From assembly GCA_963974935.1 (NCBI GenBank), contig CAXBEV010000004.1, forward strand, positions 124,001 to 188,000: DNA of 64,000 bases, in the 5' to 3' direction. Of the stretch, positions 25,319 through 34,075 are shown in pieces. The stretch comes from UBA4479 sp963974935. GTDB taxonomy: Bacteria > Pseudomonadota > Alphaproteobacteria > Rhodospirillales > Casp-alpha2. Made by a program: the position numbers and the translations under genes. The stretch's first letter is position 1. Each line of letters begins with the position of its first letter. Under the pieces are notes generated by a model. It was not told where the DNA came from and searched no databases. It was given only the letters and a program-made list of their open reading frames with translations.

Positions 25319-26608
25319 ATGAGTGGTTCCTCAAACTTCCAGTCAAACAGCAAGATCGTTAACTGGATCGAATACCGGTTGCCGATCTTTTCATTCATGG
25401 ACGCGCAACTTAATCAATACCCAACGCCGAAAAACCTGAACTATTTCTGGAACTTCGGCTCGCTCGCCGGCATCGTTCTGGTGATTATGATCGTCTCAGG
25501 CATCACGCTCGCCATGCAGTACGCATCGACCGAAGCAGACGCGTTCACATCAATCGAGCGGATCATGCGCGACGTCAACTTCGGCTGGTTGATCCGTTAT
25601 ATCCACGTGAACGGCGCCAGCATGTTCTTTATTGTTGTGTTTATTCACATCTTTCGGGGTCTGTACTATGGATCATACAAGGCACCGCGCGAAATTTTGT
25701 GGATAATCGGTGTCTTCATCTTACTTGCCATGATGGCAACCGCATTCATGGGCTATGTGCTGCCTTGGGGCCAAATGAGCTTTTGGGGTGCCACCGTGAT
25801 CACCAGCCTGTTCTCGGCAATCCCATTGGTCGGCGAATCGATCGTGCGACTGCTTTGGGGCGGCTTCGTTGTCGGTGAGCCGACGCTGAAGCGTTTCTTT
25901 GCACTACACTATCTGTTGCCGTTCGTGATTGTTGGGCTTGTGTTCTTGCACCTCTGGGCGCTGCACATACATCATTCCAACAACCCGACCGGCGTCGAGA
26001 TCAAAGACGAAAAGCAAGACACCATCCCGTTCCACCCATACTACACCATCAAAGACATGTACGGCCTGGGGATTTTGTTGTTGATCTTCGCGTTCTTCGT
26101 GTTCTTCGCACCGAACTACTTCGGTCATCCGGACAACTACATCCCGGCGAACTCGCTGATCACCCCTACGCATATCGTGCCGGAATGGTACTTCTTGCCA
26201 TTCTACGCGATCTTGCGGGCGTTCACGAACGACTACGTAATCTACAGTTGGTTCTTGCAGTGGTTCATGTCGGCCAAGCTTGCCGGCGTGATCGCGATGT
26301 TCGCATCGATTTTGGTGCTGTTGCTGTTGCCGTGGCTGGATCGCTCGCGGGTACGCTCGGCTAAGTACCGCCCGGTGTACAAGCTGTTCTTCTGGCTGTT
26401 CGTGATCGACTGCATCATCTTGGGCTGGGTCGGCGGTCAGCCGGCGGAAGGCACCTTGGTGCTGATCGGTCAGATTTCGACGACTTGGTACTTTGCACAC
26501 CTGTTGGTGTTCATCCCAATCATCGGTATCCTTGAACGTCCGAAACCGTTGCCCGATAGCATTGCGGCATCGGTGATGGATTCTCATGCATCTCAGGCGG
26601 CGGAGTAA
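25319..26608 (+). CDS. petB: Cytochrome bc1 cytochrome b subunit
   Basis: 429 residues and eight TM helices. The Qo-site PEWYF motif appears as PEWYFLPFYAILRA. Heme-ligating His residues lie in helices B and D (VFIHIFRGLYYGS and LKRFFALHYLLPFVIVGLVFLHLWALHIH). It carries the two b hemes and the quinone sites of complex III. It starts 12 bp after petA. Its C-terminus runs past the petC start region but ends 4 bp before it. Confidence 0.97.
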   Translation: MSGSSNFQSNSKIVNWIEYRLPIFSFMDAQLNQYPTPKNLNYFWNFGSLAGIVLVIMIVSGITLAMQYASTEADAFTSIERIMRDVNFGWLIRYIHVNGASMFFIVVFIHIFRGLYYGSYKAPREILWIIGVFILLAMMATAFMGYVLPWGQMSFWGATVITSLFSAIPLVGESIVRLLWGGFVVGEPTLKRFFALHYLLPFVIVGLVFLHLWALHIHHSNNPTGVEIKDEKQDTIPFHPYYTIKDMYGLGILLLIFAFFVFFAPNYFGHPDNYIPANSLITPTHIVPEWYFLPFYAILRAFTNDYVIYSWFLQWFMSAKLAGVIAMFASILVLLLLPWLDRSRVRSAKYRPVYKLFFWLFVIDCIILGWVGGQPAEGTLVLIGQISTTWYFAHLLVFIPIIGILERPKPLPDSIAASVMDSHASQAAE

Positions 26609-26612
26609 GACC

Positions 26613-27449
26613 ATGAAAACGATGAAAACGCTTAGCGCAGCAGCGCTCGTAATCGGTGTCATGGGCGGCGTCATGACCGCTGGCGGCAACGCTCAAGCCG
26701 CCGTCGGCCCAAAGGCGCCGGCGCTGGACTGGTCGTTCAACGGCATCTTCGGCACCTATGACCGGGCATCCCTGCAACGTGGTTTCCAAGTATTCAAGAG
26801 TGTCTGCGCAAGCTGTCATTCCATGAACTTGATGGCGTTCCGCAATCTGGAAGCCCTGGGCTACAACGAAGACGAAGTGAAAGCGATCGCCGCCGACTAC
26901 GAGGTCCAAGCGGGCCCGAACGACGACGGTGAAATGTTCATGCGTTCGGCAAACCCGGCCGACCGCTGGCCGGCACCCTTTGCCAACGACAAGATCGCGG
27001 CGATTTCCAACGGTGGCGCTATTCCGCCGGATCTCTCGTTGATCACCAAAGCACGCGGTTCCGGTGGCGACTCCGCGATCCGCGCATCGCTGCTGCAGCC
27101 AGGTGGGTTCCCGCTTGGTGCCGATTACATACACGCATTATTGACCGGCTATAAAGAAGAAGCGCCGGCAGGCTTCAGCCTTGCTGGGGGCAAGTATTAC
27201 AACGTGTACTTCCCGGGTAACACCATATCGATGGCACCGCCGCTTTATCCCGATGGGGTTGAATATGCGGACGGCACCCAGGCCACCGTCGACCAACAGG
27301 CGCGCGACGTTGCCATGTTCTTGAACTGGGTGTCTGAGCCTGAGCTCGAACAGCGTAAAAACCTCGGCATCAAAGTGATGCTGTTCTTGCTGGTGTTAAC
27401 GGCTATGTTGTACGCACTGAAACGGAAAATCTGGGCGAACGTTCACTAA
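26613..27449 (+). CDS. petC: Cytochrome c1 of the bc1 complex
   Basis: 278 residues. A cleavable signal peptide (residues 1 to about 30) is followed by the covalent heme site CASCHS (Cys65, Cys68, His69). GAIPPDLSLITKARGG-like sequence and the C-terminal TM anchor (VMLFLLVLTAMLYALKRKIW) are typical. It is the electron acceptor from the Rieske protein, facing the periplasm. The larger frame starts at 26586 inside petB; ATG 26613 with a GGAG site directly follows petB. It is the end of the operon, closed by a strong terminator. Confidence 0.96.
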   Translation: MKTMKTLSAAALVIGVMGGVMTAGGNAQAAVGPKAPALDWSFNGIFGTYDRASLQRGFQVFKSVCASCHSMNLMAFRNLEALGYNEDEVKAIAADYEVQAGPNDDGEMFMRSANPADRWPAPFANDKIAAISNGGAIPPDLSLITKARGSGGDSAIRASLLQPGGFPLGADYIHALLTGYKEEAPAGFSLAGGKYYNVYFPGNTISMAPPLYPDGVEYADGTQATVDQQARDVAMFLNWVSEPELEQRKNLGIKVMLFLLVLTAMLYALKRKIWANVH

Positions 27450-27474
27450 AGGACAGCCGGCCGGCTTAAACGAC

Positions 27475-27513
27475 AAAACGCCCCGATCAACGATCGGGGC
27501 GTTTTTTGTTTTT
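27475..27513. terminator. Bidirectional rho-independent terminator after petABC
   Basis: A 14-bp perfect stem (27475-27488 and 27492-27505, core CGCCCCGATC) with a 3-nt loop, followed on the plus strand by a T6-G-T5 run. The A-run on the left gives U residues for the convergent minus-strand gene. Confidence 0.92.
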
Positions 27514-27531
27514 ATCGCGCAGTGTCGCAAG

Positions 27532-27813
27532 TTACTCGGAAGCGACCATACCACGCGCGACGTTCAAGAGTTGGTCGGCAAAAACAAACTCTTTTTCAGC
27601 ACAACGCTGTTCAGCCAAAATCATAATCTGGTCTAACACTTTGCCCGACTTGTCACCGATATCCGGTTCGTTTTCGCGTGCCGTTTTAGCATCTTCAAGC
27701 GCTTGTTTGCACTGAGCCGAGGTCGTGATCATCGAAGCCGATACGGAGGATGCTTGCACGACAACAAACGCCATAAGCGCCACTGACGCGAACAGAATGG
27801 TCTTGGATTTCAT
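27532..27813 (-). CDS. Small secreted protein with two cysteines, unknown family
   Basis: 93 residues. An N-terminal signal peptide (residues 1 to about 27: MKSKTILFASVALMAFVVVQ then SSVSA) is followed by a helical mature domain. Two Cys (QCKQALEDAK and EQRCAEKEFVFADQ) could form a disulfide. I do not recognise a family. The longer frame starts at 27846, but ATG 27813 gives a proper signal peptide and has an AGGAGG-like sequence (CTGGGATTATTAAA) only weakly placed. It is alone on the minus strand, convergent with petC. Confidence 0.6.
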   Translation of the reverse strand: MKSKTILFASVALMAFVVVQASSVSASMITTSAQCKQALEDAKTARENEPDIGDKSGKVLDQIMILAEQRCAEKEFVFADQLLNVARGMVASE

Positions 27814-27961
27814 TTTAATAATCCCAGGAGTGCGGCACCGACCCATCGGCGCCTCGTCGCGGCTTTGCCTACGACGTCAGCGCGGGAATATATACCGATT
27901 ACTAAACCGCGCAATAGGAATCATAAGCTACACAAAAATGTGATCGCACACCCAAAACGGG

Positions 27962-28294
27962 TCAGTCGACGATAAACAGTTTCGCGCCGAACTCGGTACG
28001 TGAACGATGCGGTGCGTCGCCGAAATCTGAGACCTGATAGCTCATCCCCGGCGTCATAACGACGCTACGCCCGTCCTTGAGCTCGCTCGTCATCTCGCCT
28101 TCCAAGACATACAAAATATGCCCACGGTCGCACCAATGATCGGCAAGATAGCCTGGTGAATACTCGACGACGCGGATGCGAATGTCTCCGACCTCGAGAG
28201 TGCGCCACTCCGCATATCCTGTCTCGCCGGGATACGTGACGGGCGCGACCGCAGACCAATCGGTGAGGGTGAACGGCAACGTGGGTATCTTCAT
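27962..28294 (-). CDS. DHCW-motif cupin protein
   Basis: 110 residues, a single cupin barrel. LADHWCDRGHILYVLEGEM carries the DHxC-like motif that defines the DHCW cupin family, and GMSYQVSDFGDAPHRSRT is the second cupin motif. Metal binding is likely; the reaction is unknown. The gene starts 15 bp after the aldolase fusion stop and is therefore likely co-transcribed with it. Confidence 0.8.
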   Translation of the reverse strand: MKIPTLPFTLTDWSAVAPVTYPGETGYAEWRTLEVGDIRIRVVEYSPGYLADHWCDRGHILYVLEGEMTSELKDGRSVVMTPGMSYQVSDFGDAPHRSRTEFGAKLFIVD

Positions 28295-28309
28295 GCGCTT
28301 TGCTCCAAC

Positions 28310-29155
28310 TCAAGTTTTCGGATCCGCCCAGGCGCTGTAGTTTTTGAATTTCTCCAGAACCACCTCCATCTCGCCGACCGTCAGCAGGTTCGGTTTGCCG
28401 ACCGCGAGCGCCTTGAGGTATTGCTCAGCGAGCGTTTCAATCTCGACCGCGCGCTTGAACGCGTCTTCAATGTTGCGGCCCATTACCAGCATCCCGTGGT
28501 TCGCCATCAGACAAGCGAGCCGCCCATCCAAAGCTTCTAAAACAGCATCCGCCAGCGTCTCGGTCCCAAAGGTCGCATAGGGGGCACAGCGAATATCACG
28601 CCCCCCCGCCACCGCCACCATGTAATGAAACGGCGGAATGCCGCGACCTAGACATGCCAGCGTTGTCGCGTTGATGGAATGGGTATGCAGAATTGCGCCC
28701 GCACGCGGCTTCGCCGCCATGACCCGGCAATGAAAATGCCACTCGCTTGAAGGCGGACGGTGTCCGCGCAAAACCTTGCCGTCAAAATCGATTTTAACGA
28801 TGTCCGTCGGCATCGTTTTGTCGTAGTCGAGCCCGGACGGCGTGATCAGCATACCACCCCCCACCCGGATAGACGCATTCCCGCTGGTCCCTTGGTTGAG
28901 CCCGGTCGCATTCATCCGCTGACACATCTGAATCAACTGCACGCGCGCCTGATAGTCCGGCACCCCGGCATCCGCATCGATACCGATGGGATCTGCCGCC
29001 GGTGCGCCACCATTTAACGCGGTCAAACGGGCAACCGGCTGCCCGCGTCGCGTCACCACCACATCGCGCCCGCTCTCGGCTTCCGCCAAAAGCCTGGAAA
29101 ACCGTTGATTTGCCTCAGCTGCGCCGACATGCAGGGAGGGTTTTCGATATGCCAT
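28310..29155 (-). CDS. Class II aldolase (FucA-like) with N-terminal Phd/YefM antitoxin-type domain
   Basis: 281 residues with two parts in one open frame. Residues 7-47 (VGAAEANQRFSRLLAEAESG, then DVVVTRRGQPVARLTAL) are a typical Phd/YefM antitoxin DNA-binding fold. Residues 68-281 align throughout with E. coli L-fuculose-1-phosphate aldolase. The catalytic Glu and zinc ligands, Glu138, His157, His159 and His220, correspond to FucA Glu73, His92, His94 and His155 at a constant offset of 65. The aldolase should cleave a keto-sugar phosphate to DHAP plus an aldehyde. A perfect palindrome lies upstream of the start. No toxin gene is adjacent. Confidence 0.85.
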   Translation of the reverse strand: MAYRKPSLHVGAAEANQRFSRLLAEAESGRDVVVTRRGQPVARLTALNGGAPAADPIGIDADAGVPDYQARVQLIQMCQRMNATGLNQGTSGNASIRVGGGMLITPSGLDYDKTMPTDIVKIDFDGKVLRGHRPPSSEWHFHCRVMAAKPRAGAILHTHSINATTLACLGRGIPPFHYMVAVAGGRDIRCAPYATFGTETLADAVLEALDGRLACLMANHGMLVMGRNIEDAFKRAVEIETLAEQYLKALAVGKPNLLTVGEMEVVLEKFKNYSAWADPKT

Positions 29156-29166
29156 ATAATATTAGT

Positions 29167-29180
29167 TACATACCTATGTA
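29167..29180. promoter_or_regulatory. Palindromic operator upstream of the Phd-aldolase gene
   Basis: TACATA-CC-TATGTA, a perfect 6-bp inverted repeat 11 bp upstream of the ATG, within an AT-rich 150-bp divergent promoter region. Phd/YefM proteins autoregulate through short palindromes of this layout, so it is a likely target of the fused domain. Confidence 0.45.
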
Positions 29181-29308
29181 GTGTTGTCACTAAAATTATA
29201 CACTCCAGTTAACCCAAGCTTCTGAGCGCACGCCATGCGCATGTTGATTTCCCACACCGTCCGCCTGTGCTTCAATAGCTAAAACAAAACCATGTTGAGG
29301 AGATAATC

Positions 29309-30649
29309 ATGAGCGCCTATGTCATCGACAGTGAGCTATTTCGCGATCAATTCTCGACGCCTGAGATGCGGGCCATCTTCGATGACCGGCGTACCGTTCA
29401 GGCTTGGTTGGACGTTGAAGTCGCCCTCGCCGAAGTTGAGGCCGAGCTCGGCATCATCCCAAGTGAAGCCGCAGTCGCCATCAACGAAGTCGGCGACGCG
29501 GCACTATATGACCTAGCGCAACTCAAGCACGAGATGGATCGCACGTCCCACCCCATCGTGCCCTTGGTCCGCGCCATCGCAGAAAAATGCCCGAACGACC
29601 TAGGTGAATACGTGCACTGGGGCGCGACCACGCAAGACATCATTGATACCGGGATGATGCTGCAAATCCGTGATGCTGAAACCGTCATTGATGAGCGTCT
29701 TGCCGCCTTGGCCAGCATTTTGACCGAGCATGCCATTACCCACGCCGCAACGGCCATGCCCGGGCGCACCCACGGTCAACATGCACAGCCGATCACGTTC
29801 GGCTACAAAACCGCCGTCTGGCTCGATGAAGTACGCCGCCATCAAACCCGGATGGACGAAATGCGGCCCCGTCTACTGGTCGGTCAATTCGGCGGCGCAG
29901 TCGGCACCCTCGCCGCTCTTGGCGATCAAGGGCTGACCGTGCGTGCGAACTTAATGGCAAAGCTGGAACTGGGTGAGCCTGACATTACGTGGCATACGGC
30001 GCGGGACCGCTTGGTGGAACTGGTTTCCGTGCTGGCCATGATTGCCGGCACCTGCGGCAAGATTGCACACGAAATCTACAGTCTGCAAAAAACCGAAGTG
30101 CAAGAACTCGAAGAGCCTTTTCCAGATGGCAAGGTCGGCTCGTCGACCATGCCGCACAAGCGCAACCCGGCAATCTGCGAAACGATCGTTGCATTGGCAA
30201 AGACCGTCCGCTCTGCCGTGCCGCTGGCGTTCGAAACCCTCATTGCCGAACACGAGCGTGACAAGATCGGGCTTCAGACTGAACGCGAATTCCTGGCCCG
30301 CACTATGGCGCAGACAGACGCTGCGTTGGCAAAAACAGTGATGGTCACGGACGGGCTCGATATCCGCGCTGAAAACATGCGCGCAAACCTTGATATCACC
30401 CAAGGCCTGACCCTGAGCGAAGCGGTGATGATGGCGCTTAGCGATAAGCTCGGCCGGCAAAAAGCACACGAGATCTTGTATCGCGCCTGCATGATGGCAT
30501 TCAAAGAAGACACCACCATGCGTGAGGCCCTGATGCACTCTCTAGAAGTACGGGATGTACTGAGTGAGGACGAAATCGATTCGCTTCTGGACCCTGAAGC
30601 TTACACCGGCCTCGCTGCCCGAATGGCCCGTGATGTCGCCGCTGAGTAA
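29309..30649 (+). CDS. Fumarase/aspartase superfamily lyase (adenylosuccinate lyase / CMLE-like)
   Basis: 446 residues. Superfamily signature GSSTMPHKRNP, with TSHPIVPLVRAI and GATTQDIIDTGMMLQIRD as further conserved regions. The overall sequence is closest to adenylosuccinate lyase-like and 3-carboxy-cis,cis-muconate cycloisomerase-like proteins. No purine or protocatechuate genes are beside it, and a housekeeping PurB usually has different neighbours, so I leave the substrate open. GAGGAG lies 7 nt before ATG 29309. It is divergent from the aldolase fusion. Confidence 0.8.
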   Translation: MSAYVIDSELFRDQFSTPEMRAIFDDRRTVQAWLDVEVALAEVEAELGIIPSEAAVAINEVGDAALYDLAQLKHEMDRTSHPIVPLVRAIAEKCPNDLGEYVHWGATTQDIIDTGMMLQIRDAETVIDERLAALASILTEHAITHAATAMPGRTHGQHAQPITFGYKTAVWLDEVRRHQTRMDEMRPRLLVGQFGGAVGTLAALGDQGLTVRANLMAKLELGEPDITWHTARDRLVELVSVLAMIAGTCGKIAHEIYSLQKTEVQELEEPFPDGKVGSSTMPHKRNPAICETIVALAKTVRSAVPLAFETLIAEHERDKIGLQTEREFLARTMAQTDAALAKTVMVTDGLDIRAENMRANLDITQGLTLSEAVMMALSDKLGRQKAHEILYRACMMAFKEDTTMREALMHSLEVRDVLSEDEIDSLLDPEAYTGLAARMARDVAAE

Positions 30650-30745
30650 CATGTGACCATGTGATAAATACGTCCTTGCATACAACGCCTAAGATAGGAA
30701 TCATTCAGAATTATTGTCGCACACAACTTATTTGATCGGTTCTAC

Positions 30746-31138
30746 ATGAGCGAAACCCAGAAAATTACCGCCCTCGTCGTTGACGACTCAGAACTCATGC
30801 GTGCCGTTTTGTCTGCCATCCTCACGCAAATCGATGTCGAGGTTATCGGCCAAGCCAGCAACGGTCGCGACGGCGTCGATATGGCGATTGAGCTTGAGCC
30901 GGATATGATCTTATTGGACGTGTTGATGCCGGAAATGAACGGCTATCTTGCCCTCGAAGAAATCGTCGGGCGCATGCACGAGCCATTTGTCATCATGATG
31001 ACAAGTGTCGATGACGACGAAGTCATCCAGTCATCAATAATGGCGGGCGCACAGGACTACATCCAAAAAAGCCAAAACGTCGAAGGCATGACACCCCGAC
31101 TGATCAAACATCGTGATGCATTGCGGCGGCGGCGTTAA
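30746..31138 (+). CDS. Single-domain response regulator (CheY-like)
   Basis: 130 residues, a stand-alone receiver domain. The acidic pocket is VVDDSELMR, the phosphoacceptor Asp is in ILLDVLMPEMNG, and the Thr/Ser and Lys are in MTSVDDDE and YIQKSQ. The N-terminal part resembles CheB receivers. There is no output domain and no histidine kinase nearby, so the partner is unknown. A possible role is chemotaxis or a multistep phosphorelay. There is no clear ribosome site before ATG 30746. The stop overlaps that of the convergent denD by 4 nt. Confidence 0.88.
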   Translation: MSETQKITALVVDDSELMRAVLSAILTQIDVEVIGQASNGRDGVDMAIELEPDMILLDVLMPEMNGYLALEEIVGRMHEPFVIMMTSVDDDEVIQSSIMAGAQDYIQKSQNVEGMTPRLIKHRDALRRRR

Positions 31139-32085
31139 GGCACGTAGTCTGCAATAAATTCCTCGATCACCGCTTCCAGACTGGCGCTTCGTGGGCACCC
31201 GATGGCTTCGGCGCGAGTGGCATCCATCCCTGTCGGCCAAGATCCGACAATCGCCTGCACGCCTGCGTCAGGTACATCCGTGATGGCGCCCAGCGTGATG
31301 TTGTGCCGGGCGGCAACGCGCTTGGTGGCGTCGATCATCTCCGCCACCGTGACCGTTAAGTTCGGCAAGTTGACGGTGCGGTCATCCACGAAGCTGTCCC
31401 GAGGCGCATCCAACAACGCGATCAAGCCATCCGCACACGCCCGATAGCCACCGACCATTAATGCCATGTCCCGAGGCACCGGCAAGCGGCAAACATCGCC
31501 CGCCAGCGGCTCGCGGATCACCCCACTTGCGAAGCTAGACGCGGCGGCATTGGGTTTGCCGGGCCGGACGATGATCGTCGGCAAGCGGGCGATGCGACCA
31601 TCGATCAAACCTTTACGGCTCATATCGTTGATGATCAATTCCATCACCGCTTTGGTCATGCCGTAAGTGTTTTGCGGCACCGGACGGGTCATCATATCGA
31701 CGCTTGCCGGCATCGCCGCCGAGCCGAAAATCGCCAAACTTGAAGTAAACAGCACCTTGGTCGCCGGCCCTTCGGCCCGCGCCGCTTCAAGCACGGCCCG
31801 TCCACCGTCGATATTGACCCGCATCGCCGCATCAAAATCTGCTTCCGCGCCGGCACTGACCATGGATGCCAGATGCACAACCGCATCCGCACCTTGCAGG
31901 CTCGCGCTCAAAAGTTTGGGATCGGTGATGTCGCCCAGCACGATGTTAACGTCCGCTTCCAAGCCGCCTAAACCTTCCGGCGGCAAGCCCAAATCAAACA
32001 GCGTGACGTTGTCGCCCCGCGCCACCAAGCGCGCCGCCAGCAGGCGACCCAAAAAGCCGCAGCCGCCGGTAATGACCGTTTTCAT
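31135..32085 (-). CDS. denD: D-erythronate dehydrogenase, NAD-dependent extended SDR
   Basis: 316 residues. The N-terminal NAD-binding motif is TGGCGFLGRLLA, and the catalytic YxxxK is in TYGMTKAVMEL. HLASMVSAGAEADFD and RLPTIIVRPGKPNAAASSF then SGVIREPLAG are diagnostic of DenD, which oxidises D-erythronate to 2-oxo-tetronate in four-carbon acid sugar catabolism. The usual partners (tetronate isomerase, kinase and decarboxylase genes otnI, otnK, otnC) are not in the immediate neighbourhood, though a class II aldolase lies 2 kb away. The dioxygenase gene starts 4 bp upstream of its start region on the same strand. Confidence 0.85.
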   Translation of the reverse strand: MKTVITGGCGFLGRLLAARLVARGDNVTLFDLGLPPEGLGGLEADVNIVLGDITDPKLLSASLQGADAVVHLASMVSAGAEADFDAAMRVNIDGGRAVLEAARAEGPATKVLFTSSLAIFGSAAMPASVDMMTRPVPQNTYGMTKAVMELIINDMSRKGLIDGRIARLPTIIVRPGKPNAAASSFASGVIREPLAGDVCRLPVPRDMALMVGGYRACADGLIALLDAPRDSFVDDRTVNLPNLTVTVAEMIDATKRVAARHNITLGAITDVPDAGVQAIVGSWPTGMDATRAEAIGCPRSASLEAVIEEFIADYVP

Positions 32086-32089
32086 GCGT

Positions 32090-32896
32090 TTATTCCGCAG
32101 CGGACGAACGCTGACCTTCTTTGTAGAGCGCGCTCAAGCAATCGTCATCCATGGCCTGGATCGGCGTAAAATCACGATGCGCGATCCATTCCTTACGCGT
32201 GAATTTAGTGATGTGATTGGAAACCGCACACAGGCTCAGATACACAATAACCCGATTCCAAGGACTGATGTTAGGCGGGCTTGCATGCACCAAGTTGCCG
32301 TGGAACATCAACACCGAACCGGCAGGTCCCGTCGGCGCGACCACGCCGCCTTCGTCGGCGAGCGAACGCACGCTTTCACGGTCTAACGTCCATAACGGAT
32401 AGCTGGTGGTTTCAAGATCGTGACCGGCCTCGACCACGCCTTTTTTATGGCTGCCCGGAATAAACAACAACGGCCCGTTCGCCGCCGTCACGTCGTCCAA
32501 AAACACCGAGATGTTCATCGCACGGGGCTCGGGCATGCCGTCGTCGCGGGCCCAGGTACCGTAATCCTGATGCCACTGCCAAACCTCGCCATCGAAGGCG
32601 GCTTTGGCGTTGATCTTATATTGATGCATATAGACGTCTTCGCCGAGCAGTTGCTTCACAGGCTCAATCAGGCGGGGGTGCGCGCCCAGACGTTTATGCG
32701 CTTCGTCATAGGTGTGCGCGGCAAACGCCGTCCTGGGCGCGCCGGAACTCTCACGCCAGACCTCTTCACGGTCAGAGTCATAGATATTAAGCGCCGCGTC
32801 TTTCAGCACCGATACTTCATCGGGCGTGAACAGACTCTCCATGAAAAGATAACCGCGCGTATCGAATTCTTTGAGTTGAGCGTCGCTGATTTTCAT
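32090..32896 (-). CDS. Phytanoyl-CoA dioxygenase family protein
   Basis: 268 residues of the Fe(II)/2-oxoglutarate-dependent dioxygenase superfamily. The iron site is formed by HQDYGTW (H-x-D) and the distal His in SVLMFHGNLVHASPPN. MNISVFLDDVTAANGPLLFIPGSHKKG is the family's central motif. Substrate unknown. GGAGGAAACG precedes ATG 32896. It lies directly upstream of denD, with a 4-bp gap, so the two are probably co-transcribed; the dioxygenase may act in the same acid-sugar pathway, which is inference. Confidence 0.88.
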   Translation of the reverse strand: MKISDAQLKEFDTRGYLFMESLFTPDEVSVLKDAALNIYDSDREEVWRESSGAPRTAFAAHTYDEAHKRLGAHPRLIEPVKQLLGEDVYMHQYKINAKAAFDGEVWQWHQDYGTWARDDGMPEPRAMNISVFLDDVTAANGPLLFIPGSHKKGVVEAGHDLETTSYPLWTLDRESVRSLADEGGVVAPTGPAGSVLMFHGNLVHASPPNISPWNRVIVYLSLCAVSNHITKFTRKEWIAHRDFTPIQAMDDDCLSALYKEGQRSSAAE

Positions 32897-32977
32897 CGTT
32901 TCCTCCGGACATCATTATTATTTATCCAGATTATAGCGCGTCAGGCGATTGGCAAAAAGCCATCTCATAAACCGGCG

Positions 32978-34063
32978 TCAGATTTTCTCTGAAAACATTT
33001 CGGCCAGGCTTTGTTTCGACGCCATGGTGACACCGCGCTCGGTGATCAGGCCGGTGACCAGGCGTGACGGCGTGACGTCGAAGGCCGGGTTGCCGGCGTT
33101 GGCGCCTTCCGGGACGATTTCGACGGTGACGACTTCACCGGACGCGGTTTTACCTTGAATCTTCGTGACCTCGTCGGCGGCGCGCTCTTCGATGGGGATA
33201 TCGCGGCCATCGTCCAAGGTCCAATCAATGGTCGGCGATGGCAGCGCGACGTAAAACGGGACGTTGTTGTCGTCAGCCGCCAGCGCTTTTAAGTACGTGC
33301 CGATTTTGTTGCAGACGTCACCCGAAGCCGTGGTGCGGTCGGTGCCGACGATGCACATGTCGACCCGCCCTTCCTGCATCAGATGCCCACCTGCATTGTC
33401 GGCGATTATCGTCAGCGGCACCCCGTGGCGGCCAAGTTCCCAGGCGGTCAAGCTGGCGCCTTGGTTGCGGGGCCGGGTCTCGTCGACCCACACATGCACC
33501 GGGATACCCGCATCATGCGCTTTATAGATCGGCGCCAACGCCGTACCCCAATCCACCGTCGCCAGCCAACCGGCGTTGCAGTGGGTCAACACATGGACGG
33601 TTTCGCCCGTCTGCTGATGGCGCTGTTTAATCAACGCCGCACCGTGATCACCGATGGACGAACAGATATCGACGTCATCATCGCAAATTTCAGCGGCGCG
33701 CGCATAGGCCGCTGCTTGGCGCGCATTGGCCCCCAAGGGTTTCAGCAGTTTGATCATCTCGTCCAAAGCCCAGCGCAGATTGACCGCCGTTGGCCGCGTC
33801 GACAGCAAACGCGCATAGGCGCGATCTAGCGCTGCATCCGACGGGTCTGCGTGCATGGCCAACGCCATCCCATAGGCCGCCGTGGCACCGATCAACGGCG
33901 CCCCGCGCACCAACATGTCTTTAATCGCCACCGCCGCGTCTTCGACGGTCTCAAGTCGCACGGTTTCGAAGTTAAACGGCAGCTTGGTCTGATCAATGAT
34001 TTCGACCGCCCACCCATCCGAGGCCAGCCAAATGGTGCGATAGTGCGTGCCGTCGACGTTCAT
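32978..34063 (-). CDS. mtnA: S-methyl-5-thioribose-1-phosphate isomerase
   Basis: 361 residues. MtnA converts methylthioribose-1-phosphate to methylthioribulose-1-phosphate. RGAPLIGATAAYGMALAM and THCNAGWLATVDWGTALAP include the active-site Cys of the N-terminal half. GADRIGAN-like GTDRTTASGDVCNKIGTYLKALAA contains the catalytic Asp. It is 12 bp after mtnP. None of the standard later genes of the methionine salvage pathway (mtnB, mtnC, mtnD) is in the window. Confidence 0.95.
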   Translation of the reverse strand: MNVDGTHYRTIWLASDGWAVEIIDQTKLPFNFETVRLETVEDAAVAIKDMLVRGAPLIGATAAYGMALAMHADPSDAALDRAYARLLSTRPTAVNLRWALDEMIKLLKPLGANARQAAAYARAAEICDDDVDICSSIGDHGAALIKQRHQQTGETVHVLTHCNAGWLATVDWGTALAPIYKAHDAGIPVHVWVDETRPRNQGASLTAWELGRHGVPLTIIADNAGGHLMQEGRVDMCIVGTDRTTASGDVCNKIGTYLKALAADDNNVPFYVALPSPTIDWTLDDGRDIPIEERAADEVTKIQGKTASGEVVTVEIVPEGANAGNPAFDVTPSRLVTGLITERGVTMASKQSLAEMFSEKI

Positions 34064-34075
34064 AGCGAATTCCCT

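Noticed and set aside
29309..30649. Naming this lyase purB
   Set aside because: The superfamily signature fits but purine genes are absent and the sequence is equally close to CMLE-like proteins; symbol withheld.
30649..30662. ACATG-TGAC-CATGT inverted repeat after the lyase gene
   Set aside because: Short arms and no position-based role; could arise by chance.
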